64,000 nt of DNA from Vibrio tarriae (GTDB taxonomy: Bacteria; Pseudomonadota; Gammaproteobacteria; Enterobacterales; Vibrionaceae): positions 1,240,001-1,304,000 of the forward strand of contig NZ_CP022353.1 of the NCBI RefSeq assembly GCF_002216685.1. The letters are read 5' to 3'. The position numbers were made by a program, and so were the translations under genes. Each line of letters begins with the position of its first letter. Within the stretch, counting starts at the first letter, position 1. Below the pieces are notes generated by a model. The model saw nothing but the letters and a program-made list of their open reading frames with translations, searched no databases and had not been told where the DNA came from. Shown here piece after piece: positions 36,220 through 45,405 of the stretch.

Positions 36220-38016
36220 TTAGTGCTGCGACTGAATACTCCCATAAAGGGTTTGGTACAAGCCTTCTTGTTCGAGTAACTCGTGGTGAGTTCCTGACTG
36301 GCTGACATGTCCATCTTCCAATACATAAATTAAGTCCGCTTGTTTCACCGCAGAGAGGCGATGGGCAACAATCAAGGTAGTTCGACCATGCAAAAACTTT
36401 GACAACGCAAGGTGCAATGCGGCTTCAGTAGCCGTATCCAAGGCGGAAGTGGCTTCATCCAAAATAACGAATTTTGGATTACTCAGCACCATGCGCGCAA
36501 TCGCTAGCCGCTGTCTTTGTCCGCCTGACAATCGAATGCCATTACGACCAATTTGGCTCTCTAACCCTTGGTCGAGTTTGGTGATCACATCTTGCAGTTG
36601 GGCGATGTCCAACGCTTGCCACAAGGCATCATCGCTAAATTGACCACCAAGGGTCAGATTATGCCGCAAAGTGTCATTAAACAGTATAGGTTGTTGTAAA
36701 ACAACGGCAATTTGATCGCGAATCACATCAAAGCTAATGTCATCACAGTGTTGTCCATTAAAGCGGATTGCGCCACTTTGCGCGCGATAAACGCCAATTA
36801 AGAGCTGAATCAGCGTCGATTTCCCTCCGCCACTGGCTCCGACTAACGCCACCTTTTTCCCCGCTGGGATATGAAGTGACAAATCATTCAGTACTTGGCT
36901 TTCACCATCGTAGGAGAAATGGATATTGTTGATCTCAATATCGACTTCTCCCGGCTGAGTAAAGGGATTGACTTTGCTGATGGGTCGGTACTCTTCTTCT
37001 AGCTCTAATAAGCTATTGATTCTTTTTAAAGCGGCCTTAGCGGCATACCAAGAAAACTGGATACCCAACAGCTCTTGCACTGGGCTGAGCATAAACCACA
37101 AGTAGCCAAACACCGCAAAAATCTGGCCTATGGTGAGGTCACTGAACACCACCATTAACATGGCTACGGCACGAAACAGCTCAAAACCGAGTAAAAACAG
37201 TAAGAAGGAGAGGCGACCAGCGGCTTCAGATTGCCATGCGTATTTGTCAGCATTTTCGCGTACTGCGTCAGCATCGCTGATAAGGCGGTTGAGGAACTCG
37301 CGCTCCTTGTTTGCGGCACGCAACTGATAGATACCATCTAACGTTTCCACTAAGCGGTTTTGAAAACGCTCAAACGCTTGGTTTTCGCGTTTTTTCAAAT
37401 GTTTAACTTGGCTGCCCAGCATTCGAGAAAAGTAGATAACAATGGGGTTCACTAACAGAATAAACAGGCCAAGTCGCCACTCCAACCAAAGCAATACAAT
37501 GGCGGTACCAATCACAGTAAGCAAAGAAATCAAAAACTTACTCAGTGTCGAGCCAATAAACTGGTCGATAGTTTCAATATCTGTGATGAGGTGAGCGTTA
37601 ATCCCGCCACTGCCGCGCGTTTCATACTGACGAATACTGATCCGCCCCAGCTTTTCAATCATCTTACGGCGCATTTCGTAAGTGATGGTTTTGGAAACCA
37701 AGGTAAACTGACGACTTTGTAGGATATTCAACAACTGACTGGCAATACGCATCACCACCACCATCAGCAAAGTCAGCATGATGTAACCCGTTGCGGTCTG
37801 CCACCCTTGTGGCAGGAACTGGTTCATCACCTCCACACCTTTTGCCGGATGATTGAGCAGCACTTCATCCACCATTAACGGCATGAGCAGTGGGATAGGA
37901 ACACTGATTAGCGTCGCGACGACGGCAATAAAGTTAGCAAACAACAGTTTGGCGCGATGTTTTTTTACTTGAGTTATCAGCCAAGAGCGGCTAATAGTGT
38001 CGTTGAAATACGTCAT
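36220..38016 (-). CDS. ABC exporter with fused membrane and ATPase domains
   Basis: A 598-residue half transporter. Residues ~1-310 form a six-helix membrane domain; the ATPase has Walker A GASGGGKSTLIQLL, signature LSGGQRQRLAIARM, Walker B FVILDEATSALD and switch His in IVAHRLS. The build is that of MsbA/MdlB-type exporters. The ATG at 38016 (MTYFNDTISRSW) is preferred over the one at 38052. It lies between letA and divergent msrC, where E. coli has no such gene, so it is an addition to the msrC-letAB-rsmF order. Substrate unknown; cotranscription with letAB would suggest lipid or envelope work, but this is inferred. Confidence 0.9.
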   Translation of the reverse strand: MTYFNDTISRSWLITQVKKHRAKLLFANFIAVVATLISVPIPLLMPLMVDEVLLNHPAKGVEVMNQFLPQGWQTATGYIMLTLLMVVVMRIASQLLNILQSRQFTLVSKTITYEMRRKMIEKLGRISIRQYETRGSGGINAHLITDIETIDQFIGSTLSKFLISLLTVIGTAIVLLWLEWRLGLFILLVNPIVIYFSRMLGSQVKHLKKRENQAFERFQNRLVETLDGIYQLRAANKEREFLNRLISDADAVRENADKYAWQSEAAGRLSFLLFLLGFELFRAVAMLMVVFSDLTIGQIFAVFGYLWFMLSPVQELLGIQFSWYAAKAALKRINSLLELEEEYRPISKVNPFTQPGEVDIEINNIHFSYDGESQVLNDLSLHIPAGKKVALVGASGGGKSTLIQLLIGVYRAQSGAIRFNGQHCDDISFDVIRDQIAVVLQQPILFNDTLRHNLTLGGQFSDDALWQALDIAQLQDVITKLDQGLESQIGRNGIRLSGGQRQRLAIARMVLSNPKFVILDEATSALDTATEAALHLALSKFLHGRTTLIVAHRLSAVKQADLIYVLEDGHVSQSGTHHELLEQEGLYQTLYGSIQSQH

Positions 38017-38101
38017 ATTAATGAGAATGCATCCTATTTTAGTGATGCGCATTGTACGTAGTTCGCGAAGTGAAGTCTTTATTTTTCAAATGGAAGTTAT
38101 T

Positions 38102-38575
38102 ATGAACCTAGAACAGTACCAACGCCTCACCAAGCAAGCGGTCGCTTTATTAGAAGGTGAAACCAATCTCATCGCAAATCTTGCCAACTTAAGTGCGTTA
38201 CTGAATATGGAACTCACCGAGCTCAACTGGGTGGGTTTTTATTTAATGCAAGAGAACGAGTTGGTGTTGGGCCCATTTCAGGGCAAACCCGCTTGCGTGC
38301 GCATTCCCGTAGGCAGGGGAGTTTGTGGTACTGCAGTTGCAGAAAATAAGGTTCAACGTGTATACGACGTTCATCAATTCGAAGGTCATATTGCTTGTGA
38401 TGCCGCGAGTAACTCAGAAATCGTTATCCCATTCTCGATTAACGGAAAAGTCGCCGGAGTGTTGGACATTGACAGTCCAAACATTGGTCGTTTCAGTGAA
38501 ATTGACGAGCAAGGCCTAACCTATTTGATGAGCGAAGTAGAAAAGCTGCTCAATTCACAGGCTAATAAGGCATAA
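38102..38575 (+). CDS. msrC: Free methionine-(R)-sulfoxide reductase
   Basis: A 157-residue GAF-domain enzyme that reduces free methionine-R-sulfoxide. The GPFQGKPACVRIPVGRGVCGTAV stretch and GHIACDAASNSEIVIP hold the three cysteines used in catalysis and disulfide relay, in the same order as E. coli YebR. Start at ATG 38102 after AAGTTATT; the frame upstream is only leader and overlaps the divergent ABC exporter's 5' end. It is transcribed away from the ABC-letAB genes. Confidence 0.94.
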   Translation: MNLEQYQRLTKQAVALLEGETNLIANLANLSALLNMELTELNWVGFYLMQENELVLGPFQGKPACVRIPVGRGVCGTAVAENKVQRVYDVHQFEGHIACDAASNSEIVIPFSINGKVAGVLDIDSPNIGRFSEIDEQGLTYLMSEVEKLLNSQANKA

Positions 38576-38663
38576 ATTGCCCTTTGCCTGTGGTTTTTCC
38601 TTTGCAGGTCTTTATAATACCGCACATATTTACACATCAATGTTTGGCGGGCAGCCGCAATAA

Positions 38664-39302
<639 letters not shown>

Positions 39303-39319
39303 AGGAGATACTCCTACGC

Positions 39320-41317
39320 ATGAAATGCCGTTCAAAAATATCTCTGATTGCTGCTAGCCTATGGCTGGCAGCCTTTTCAGCTCAGGCTCTAGAAGCCAAA
39401 CTCAAACCAGAAGATCTCCCTCTTCTTGTTCCTGAAGCTCAACACGCAACGGCAGCGAAACGTGTTACCTCACGTTTTACCCGTTCTCATTACAAACAAT
39501 TCAATTTAGACGATCAGTTTTCTCAAGCCATGCTTGAACGCTACCTTGAGATGCTGGATTACAGTCGAAATATCTTTACTCAAGCGGACATAGACAGCTT
39601 CAAAGCTCGTTCTTTGCAATTGGATGACCAATTAAAAGCGGGTGATAATCAAATCGCTTACGATCTGTATAACCTGTCAATGGAAAAACGTTTTGAGCGC
39701 TTTCAATACGCACTTTCTCTGCTTGATCAAGAGATGACGTTTGATGCTGATGAGTCTATTGAGCTTGATCGCACGAAATCGCCTTGGCCGAAAGATCTTA
39801 AAGAGATTAACGAGCTTTGGAGACAACGAGTTAAATACGATGCGTTAAGCTTGAAACTGGCAGGTAAAGAGTGGCCAGAAATCAAAGAAACGCTCGATAA
39901 ACGCTACAACAATGCCATCAAGCGCCTCACTCAGACAAAAAGTGAAGACGTATTTCAAACTTACATGAATGCGTTTGCTCGTGAAGTTGATCCGCATACC
40001 AGCTATTTGTCACCGCGTAACGCAGAACAATTCCAATCTGAAATGAATCTCTCGTTGGAAGGGATTGGTGCCGTGTTACAAATGACCGACGATTACACCA
40101 TCATCCGCTCATTGGTTGCAGGTGGTCCTGCAGCATTGAGCAAACAATTGGGTGAGGGTGACCGCATTATCGGTGTCGGTCAAGAAGGCGAAGACGTGGT
40201 TGATGTAGTCGGTTGGCGCTTAGACGATGTCGTTCAACTGATTAAAGGACCTAAAGGTAGCAAGGTGAAACTGCTCGTGTTACCTGAAGGCAAAGACGCA
40301 AAAAGTCACGTTGTCACTATTGTGCGAGACAAAATTCGCTTAGAAGATCGCGCCGTAAAATCTGAAGTGATTGAAAAAGCAGGGAAGAAAATTGGTGTAC
40401 TAGAAGTACCGAGTTTCTACGTTGGCTTAGCTCAAGACACGGAAAAACTACTGGCGGAGCTAAAAGCGAAAAAAGTCGACGGCATCATTGTTGATTTACG
40501 CAATAACGGTGGTGGTGCATTAACCGAAGCTACCGCGCTTTCTGGTTTGTTCATTACCAGTGGCCCTGTAGTTCAGGTGCGTGATAGCTATGGTCGAGTC
40601 AACGTTAACTCGGATACCGATGGTAGCATTAGCTATAGCGGACCAATGACCGTGCTGATTAACCGCTACAGTGCATCGGCTTCAGAAATCTTTGCTGCCG
40701 CAATGCAAGACTATGGCCGCGCGATCATTCTCGGTGAAAACTCATTTGGTAAAGGTACCGTACAGCAGCATCGCTCTCTCAATCATATCTATGATTTGTT
40801 TGATAAAGAGCTTGGCTACGTACAATACACGATTCAAAAATTTTACCGTATTGATGGTGGTAGTACCCAAAACAAAGGTGTCGTTCCTGATATCGCGTAT
40901 CCAACCGCGATTGACCCTTCCGAAACAGGGGAAAGTGTTGAAGATAACGCACTACCGTGGGACAGCATTGATAAAGCAAAATATGAGCGTTTGAATAACT
41001 TCAACACCATCATTGCTAGCTTGGAAGCTAAACACCAACAACGTGTCGCGAATGATTTAGAATTTGGTTTTATCGAGCAAGATATTGCGAAATACCGTGC
41101 AGAGAAAGATGACAACCTACTTTCGCTGAATGAAAAAGTACGCAAAGAAGAGAGTGCTAAGGCTGATGAAGAGCGCTTAGCTCGCATCAATCAACGCCAA
41201 AAAGCGTTAGGTAAATCGACCTATGCGAGCTTGCAAGATATACCGAAAGATTATGAAGCACCGGATGCTTATCTCGATGAATCGGTTAACATTATGCTTG
41301 ACATGATATCCCGCTAA
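39320..41317 (+). CDS. prc: Carboxy-terminal (tail-specific) protease Prc
   Basis: A 665-residue periplasmic serine protease that trims penicillin-binding protein 3 and degrades tagged or misfolded proteins. A signal peptide (ISLIAASLWLAAFSAQA) comes first. The PDZ domain is at ~240-330 (GIGAVLQMTDDYTIIRSLVAGGPA). The Ser/Lys dyad is in RYSASASEIFAAAMQDY and GENSFGKGTVQ; LRNNGGGALTEA is the conserved core. C-terminal DUF3340-type helical part ends at residue 665, close to E. coli Prc (682). Follows proQ closely and ends with a terminator. Confidence 0.95.
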   Translation: MKCRSKISLIAASLWLAAFSAQALEAKLKPEDLPLLVPEAQHATAAKRVTSRFTRSHYKQFNLDDQFSQAMLERYLEMLDYSRNIFTQADIDSFKARSLQLDDQLKAGDNQIAYDLYNLSMEKRFERFQYALSLLDQEMTFDADESIELDRTKSPWPKDLKEINELWRQRVKYDALSLKLAGKEWPEIKETLDKRYNNAIKRLTQTKSEDVFQTYMNAFAREVDPHTSYLSPRNAEQFQSEMNLSLEGIGAVLQMTDDYTIIRSLVAGGPAALSKQLGEGDRIIGVGQEGEDVVDVVGWRLDDVVQLIKGPKGSKVKLLVLPEGKDAKSHVVTIVRDKIRLEDRAVKSEVIEKAGKKIGVLEVPSFYVGLAQDTEKLLAELKAKKVDGIIVDLRNNGGGALTEATALSGLFITSGPVVQVRDSYGRVNVNSDTDGSISYSGPMTVLINRYSASASEIFAAAMQDYGRAIILGENSFGKGTVQQHRSLNHIYDLFDKELGYVQYTIQKFYRIDGGSTQNKGVVPDIAYPTAIDPSETGESVEDNALPWDSIDKAKYERLNNFNTIIASLEAKHQQRVANDLEFGFIEQDIAKYRAEKDDNLLSLNEKVRKEESAKADEERLARINQRQKALGKSTYASLQDIPKDYEAPDAYLDESVNIMLDMISR

Positions 41318-41346
41318 TTCATTGATTTACTTTATCTTTAATCAAA

Positions 41347-41370
41347 ACGGACCTCATGGTCCGTTTTTTT
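41347..41370 (+). terminator. Terminator after prc
   Basis: Stem ACGGACC / GGTCCGT with a 4-nt loop followed by seven T, 30 bp after the prc stop. Confidence 0.92.
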
Positions 41371-41470
41371 ACACTTTTTTAATTCGTAAAATTAATGTGA
41401 TGAACATCAAATAATTTCGCATTTCATGCACTCAATGCCTACGCTTACAAAAAATGTGAGGAGAAGTGAC

Positions 41471-42142
41471 ATGAAATGGATATTTACTTGCGTGATGAGC
41501 TTACTTTTTACCGCCTCATCACCGTTTCTCAGTGCAAATAATCTTAGCCGTGCCGACTTAACTCAATTTGATCAACCTTTATTGCTCGGCGACTGGTATT
41601 TGCTCAATCCCAACCCAGAGCAATCTAGCGAAAACTTTCGAGTCATTAAGCTCAGTTTGGCTTCGGACTACCATTTCTCGATTGATATCCAAAAGAAAGA
41701 TTTCAGTGTTGACCACTGGAATGGCGCTTATTCTGCAGATGAGAAAACCCTTATTCTCGGCCTAGATAGTTCAGATCCCCAAACTTACCAGTATGAAAAT
41801 AACCATCATTTGCTGACATTGAATGGTGTAACCTTCACTAAAGGTTTACCCAATACCTTGGCCGGTAGCTGGAGCAGTGCACATATCAAAGATCTTGATG
41901 GCGAAAGCCTTGATCAAAGCCTGATCCAATTAACCTTACAGCCAGATTTTATCTTCTCTTTCCACATCACTAATCAAGATGGTAACGAGGCTACCCATCG
42001 CGGCGTCTATTACACTGAAGGTAATCGCTTGGTTTTGCTCTATTCGGAAGGTGAGCACGATACCCGTTATGTGCTCGATCAAGATAGACTCACCTTGGAA
42101 ATTGATGACAGCATGACGGTCGTCATGAACCGCGTGCAATAA
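41471..42142 (+). CDS. Exported protein with two lipocalin-like repeats
   Basis: A 223-residue secreted protein of unknown function. The ATG at 41471 follows GAGGAGAAG and starts a signal peptide (WIFTCVMSLLFTASSPFLSA). The mature part holds two like halves of about 90 residues, each opening with a small-barrel signature: LLLGDWYLLNPN at ~35 and TLAGSWSSAHIK at ~127, then a beta pattern ending in a short hydrophobic strand (LLTLNGVTFTK and LTLEIDDSMTVVMNR). No cysteine is in the mature protein. It sits alone between two terminators. Ligand binding in the periplasm is a guess from the fold-like pattern. Confidence 0.7.
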   Translation: MKWIFTCVMSLLFTASSPFLSANNLSRADLTQFDQPLLLGDWYLLNPNPEQSSENFRVIKLSLASDYHFSIDIQKKDFSVDHWNGAYSADEKTLILGLDSSDPQTYQYENNHHLLTLNGVTFTKGLPNTLAGSWSSAHIKDLDGESLDQSLIQLTLQPDFIFSFHITNQDGNEATHRGVYYTEGNRLVLLYSEGEHDTRYVLDQDRLTLEIDDSMTVVMNRVQ

Positions 42143-42197
42143 CACTCATGCGGTATGCCACCTGTTTTGATAATGGGCGGCCAAAAAGCAAAAGTGG

Positions 42198-42230
42198 CAG
42201 GGAGTTTACAGATAAACTCCCTGTTTTTTT
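42198..42230 (+). terminator. Terminator after the two-repeat exported protein gene
   Basis: Stem CAGGGAGTTTA / TAAACTCCCTG with a 4-nt loop followed by seven T. Confidence 0.92.
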
Positions 42231-42340
42231 GCGTTCAGGGCTTGTTATTCATTCACTGCGGCCTAAGATCTTGCTTCAATAACGCTTTTCTTCCTGTATT
42301 CATTAACGTCACAGAACATAAAGTCAAAAGGATCACGACA

Positions 42341-44947
42341 ATGGCTCACACACCTCAAGCCAAATACCGCCTTGATTACCAACCGCCTTCACACACCATC
42401 ACCGATATCGATTTGGTGTTTGATCTATACGATGATGCGACTCTGGTCACCGCTGTCTCTCAAGTAAAACAGCAGCAGGAGAGCAATACCTTAATTCTTG
42501 ATGGTGAAACGCTTGAACTGAAAGCGCTCAAAGTCGATGGCCAGGATTGGCAAGACTACAGCGTAGGTGAAGCTTCCCTTGAAATTCGTGGTTTGCCGAG
42601 TGAGTTTACTCTCACCGTCGTGACAAAGATCAATCCGCAAGCCAACACCGCTTTAGAAGGTCTTTACAAATCAGGTGGTGCATTTTGTACCCAGTGTGAA
42701 GCCGAAGGCTTTCGCCGCATTACTTATTATTTGGATCGTCCGGATGTTCTGGCGCGTTACACCACAACGGTTATTGCCGATAAAGCGCAATATCCTTACT
42801 TACTGAGCAATGGTAACAAGATTGCACAAGGCGAGCAGGAAGCGGGGCGTCATTGGATGAAATGGCAAGATCCTCATCCCAAACCTGCGTATCTGTTTGC
42901 TTTGGTGGCTGGGGATTTTGATGTGCTGCGCGATCAGTACGTCACACAATCGGGCCGCCAAGTTGCGCTAGAAATTTTTGTCGATAAAGGCAATTTGGAT
43001 CGCGCTGGTCATGCCATGACGTCACTCATCAACTCTATGCGTTGGGACGAGCAACGTTTTGGCCTTGAATATGACCTCGACATTTACATGATCGTGGCGG
43101 TGGATTTCTTCAATATGGGCGCTATGGAAAACAAAGGGTTGAATATCTTTAACTCCAAGTTTGTACTAGCCAATGAGAAAACCGCCACCGACACCGATTA
43201 CCTCGGGATTGAAGCCGTGATTGGTCACGAATACTTCCATAACTGGACGGGTAACCGTGTGACATGCCGTGATTGGTTCCAATTAAGCTTGAAAGAGGGC
43301 TTAACCGTATTCCGCGATCAAGAGTTCTCTTCAGACTTAGGCTCACGAGCCGTCAACCGAATTGGAAATGTGCGCATCATTCGAGGCCCGCAATTTGCTG
43401 AAGATGCTAGCCCAATGTCGCATCCAATCCGTCCGGATAAAGTGATTGAAATGAATAACTTCTATACCCTGACCGTTTATGAAAAGGGCAGCGAAGTGAT
43501 TCGAATGATGCACACCTTGCTAGGTGAAGAAAAATTCCAATGTGGCATGAAGCTGTACTTTAAACGTCATGATGGCACCGCAGCCACTTGCGAAGATTTC
43601 GTGGCAGCCATGGAAGAAGCTTCTGGCATCGACTTACAACAGTTCCGTTTATGGTATAGCCAGTCCGGTACTCCGACGCTTAAAGTCAGCAGTACTTATC
43701 ATGCCGCAAGCCAAACTTATGAGTTAACTGTAGAACAGCATACCGAGCCCACTCACGAGCAGAAAGAAAAACAACCACTGCATATCCCGCTGGATATTGA
43801 ACTGTATGCGCCAAACGGCGATGTGATTGCGCTACAGTGTAACGGAAAATCTGTTTCTAACGTGTTGGATGTGAAACAAGCTAAGCAAACCTTCCGCTTT
43901 GAACAGGTCAAACAGCCGCCGATTCCGTCACTGTTGCGTGAGTTTTCTGCGCCTGTGAAATTGGAATACGCCTACAGTGATGAAGAGCTGATTTTCCTGA
44001 TGGTGCATGCTCGTAACGAATTTGCACGTTGGGATGCAGGGCAGATGTTACTTGCTAAATACATTCGTACCAACGTAGAACGAGTCCAACAAGGTCAACC
44101 TGTCGAATTGGCAGAGTCGGTGATTGACGCGTTCCGCGGCGTGTTACTCAGTGACAACCTCGACGCTGAATTTGTGGCCGAAATGCTCTCGTTACCAAGC
44201 CATAACGAAGTGTCAGGCTGGTATAAGCGTGTGGATGTTGATGCGATTGCCCAGGTGCTCACCTCACTCAAAACCATTTTGGCGACCGAGCTAGAAGATG
44301 AGCTCAGTGCAACCTACCATACGTTAAAACAAGATACTTACTCGATTGAACATGCGGCGATTGGTAAACGTACGCTGCGCAACGTGTGTTTGAGCTATCT
44401 TGCCTACACTGCTCAAGGTAACGCGTTGGTACAAAAACAGTACGCTCAAGCGAACAACATAACCGACACCATTGCGGCCATGACGGCGGCTAACCAAGCG
44501 CAGTTGGCGTGCCGTGAAAGCTTGATGCAAGACTACAGCGAGAAGTGGAAACACGATGGCTTGGTAATGGATAAGTGGTTCACGCTGCAAGGCTCAAACC
44601 CATCACCACAAGTATTAGATGTGATCCAGCAAGCCATGCAACATGAAGCGTTTAGCTTGAAAAACCCGAACCGTACTCGCAGTCTGATTGGGGCATTTTT
44701 AAATGCCAATCCAGTCAATTTCCACGCGAAAACTGGGGAAGGCTATCGCTTTGCTGGACACATTCTGCGTGAACTTAACAGTAGTAACCCACAAGTGGCT
44801 TCACGTTTGATTGACCCATTACTTAAATTCCGACTCTACGATGAACAGCGCCAAGCACTGATTAAACAAGAGCTGGAGCAATTAAAAGCGATGGATAACC
44901 TCGCGCGTGATCTGTTTGAAAAAGTCAGCAAAGCGCTGGAAGCATAA
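42341..44947 (+). CDS. pepN: Aminopeptidase N
   Basis: An 868-residue cytosolic M1 zinc aminopeptidase with broad specificity, main housekeeping aminopeptidase in gamma-proteobacteria. Substrate motif MGAMENKG and zinc motif VIGHEYFHNWTGNR with the distal Glu in LKEGLTVFRDQEF are intact. Length matches E. coli PepN (870). The ATG at 42341 follows AAAGGA; the raw frame runs 62 codons upstream but reads through a terminator and has no family likeness. Single gene. Confidence 0.97.
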   Translation: MAHTPQAKYRLDYQPPSHTITDIDLVFDLYDDATLVTAVSQVKQQQESNTLILDGETLELKALKVDGQDWQDYSVGEASLEIRGLPSEFTLTVVTKINPQANTALEGLYKSGGAFCTQCEAEGFRRITYYLDRPDVLARYTTTVIADKAQYPYLLSNGNKIAQGEQEAGRHWMKWQDPHPKPAYLFALVAGDFDVLRDQYVTQSGRQVALEIFVDKGNLDRAGHAMTSLINSMRWDEQRFGLEYDLDIYMIVAVDFFNMGAMENKGLNIFNSKFVLANEKTATDTDYLGIEAVIGHEYFHNWTGNRVTCRDWFQLSLKEGLTVFRDQEFSSDLGSRAVNRIGNVRIIRGPQFAEDASPMSHPIRPDKVIEMNNFYTLTVYEKGSEVIRMMHTLLGEEKFQCGMKLYFKRHDGTAATCEDFVAAMEEASGIDLQQFRLWYSQSGTPTLKVSSTYHAASQTYELTVEQHTEPTHEQKEKQPLHIPLDIELYAPNGDVIALQCNGKSVSNVLDVKQAKQTFRFEQVKQPPIPSLLREFSAPVKLEYAYSDEELIFLMVHARNEFARWDAGQMLLAKYIRTNVERVQQGQPVELAESVIDAFRGVLLSDNLDAEFVAEMLSLPSHNEVSGWYKRVDVDAIAQVLTSLKTILATELEDELSATYHTLKQDTYSIEHAAIGKRTLRNVCLSYLAYTAQGNALVQKQYAQANNITDTIAAMTAANQAQLACRESLMQDYSEKWKHDGLVMDKWFTLQGSNPSPQVLDVIQQAMQHEAFSLKNPNRTRSLIGAFLNANPVNFHAKTGEGYRFAGHILRELNSSNPQVASRLIDPLLKFRLYDEQRQALIKQELEQLKAMDNLARDLFEKVSKALEA

Positions 44948-44969
44948 ACCAAACTCAATAGGTAAACTC

Positions 44970-44995
44970 GGTGGCACTCTGTGCCACCTTATTTT
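44970..44995 (+). terminator. Terminator after pepN, abutting the DUF2835 start
   Basis: Perfect 8-bp stem GGTGGCAC / GTGCCACC with a TCT loop, then TTATTTT. It ends 3 bp before the ATG of the next gene, so it may be an attenuator for that gene as well as a stop for pepN. Confidence 0.75.
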
Positions 44996-44998
44996 CCA

Positions 44999-45217
44999 AT
45001 GAACTATTATTTTTTCTCGCTAAACATTTCTTATCAAACCTTTGTTACGCATTACTCGGGCGTAGCAAGTCATGTCATGGTCACCACCGAGCAAGGTTTG
45101 CGTTTACAACTCCCTGCAACACGTTTGCGTCCATTTTTAAGCCAAATTGGAGTAAAAGGTCGATTTCGATTAACAACTGACCAAAATAATCGTTTCGTTA
45201 AGTTAGAAGTTCTGTAA
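44999..45217 (+). CDS. DUF2835 family small protein
   Basis: A 72-residue protein, MNYYFFSLNISYQTF to NNRFVKLEVL, of the DUF2835 type common in Vibrio and other gamma-proteobacteria. Function unknown; the central part (LRLQLPATRLRPFLSQIGVKGRFRLTTD) looks like a small beta barrel of PilZ-like size. A GTG at 44981 is in frame but lies in the terminator stem and is not conserved in the family pattern, so ATG 44999 is used. No ordinary ribosome site precedes it; translation may depend on pepN read-through or on melting of the hairpin. Confidence 0.72.
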   Translation: MNYYFFSLNISYQTFVTHYSGVASHVMVTTEQGLRLQLPATRLRPFLSQIGVKGRFRLTTDQNNRFVKLEVL

Positions 45218-45342
45218 AAGCATTATTTTGTAGTGGTTTAAATAGGTACTTTAGTCACAATCTCACACTTTTACCCCATAACAACCCCAAAACAATTAAC
45301 TATTTATAAATAAAACTCTTACAATACGCCCTGCATTACCAT

Positions 45343-45363
45343 CAGTAAGCGCTATGCTTACTG
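45343..45363. promoter_or_regulatory. Inverted repeat in the gdh leader
   Basis: CAGTAAGC and GCTTACTG form a perfect 8-bp stem with a 5-nt loop, 42 bp before the gdh ATG. No T-tract follows, so it looks like an operator or mRNA stem rather than a terminator. A possible -10 TACAAT lies at ~45320. Confidence 0.4.
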
Positions 45364-45405
45364 CACACCCCCTACAAAAATAAGAATCAAATTCTGGAGT
45401 CGACC

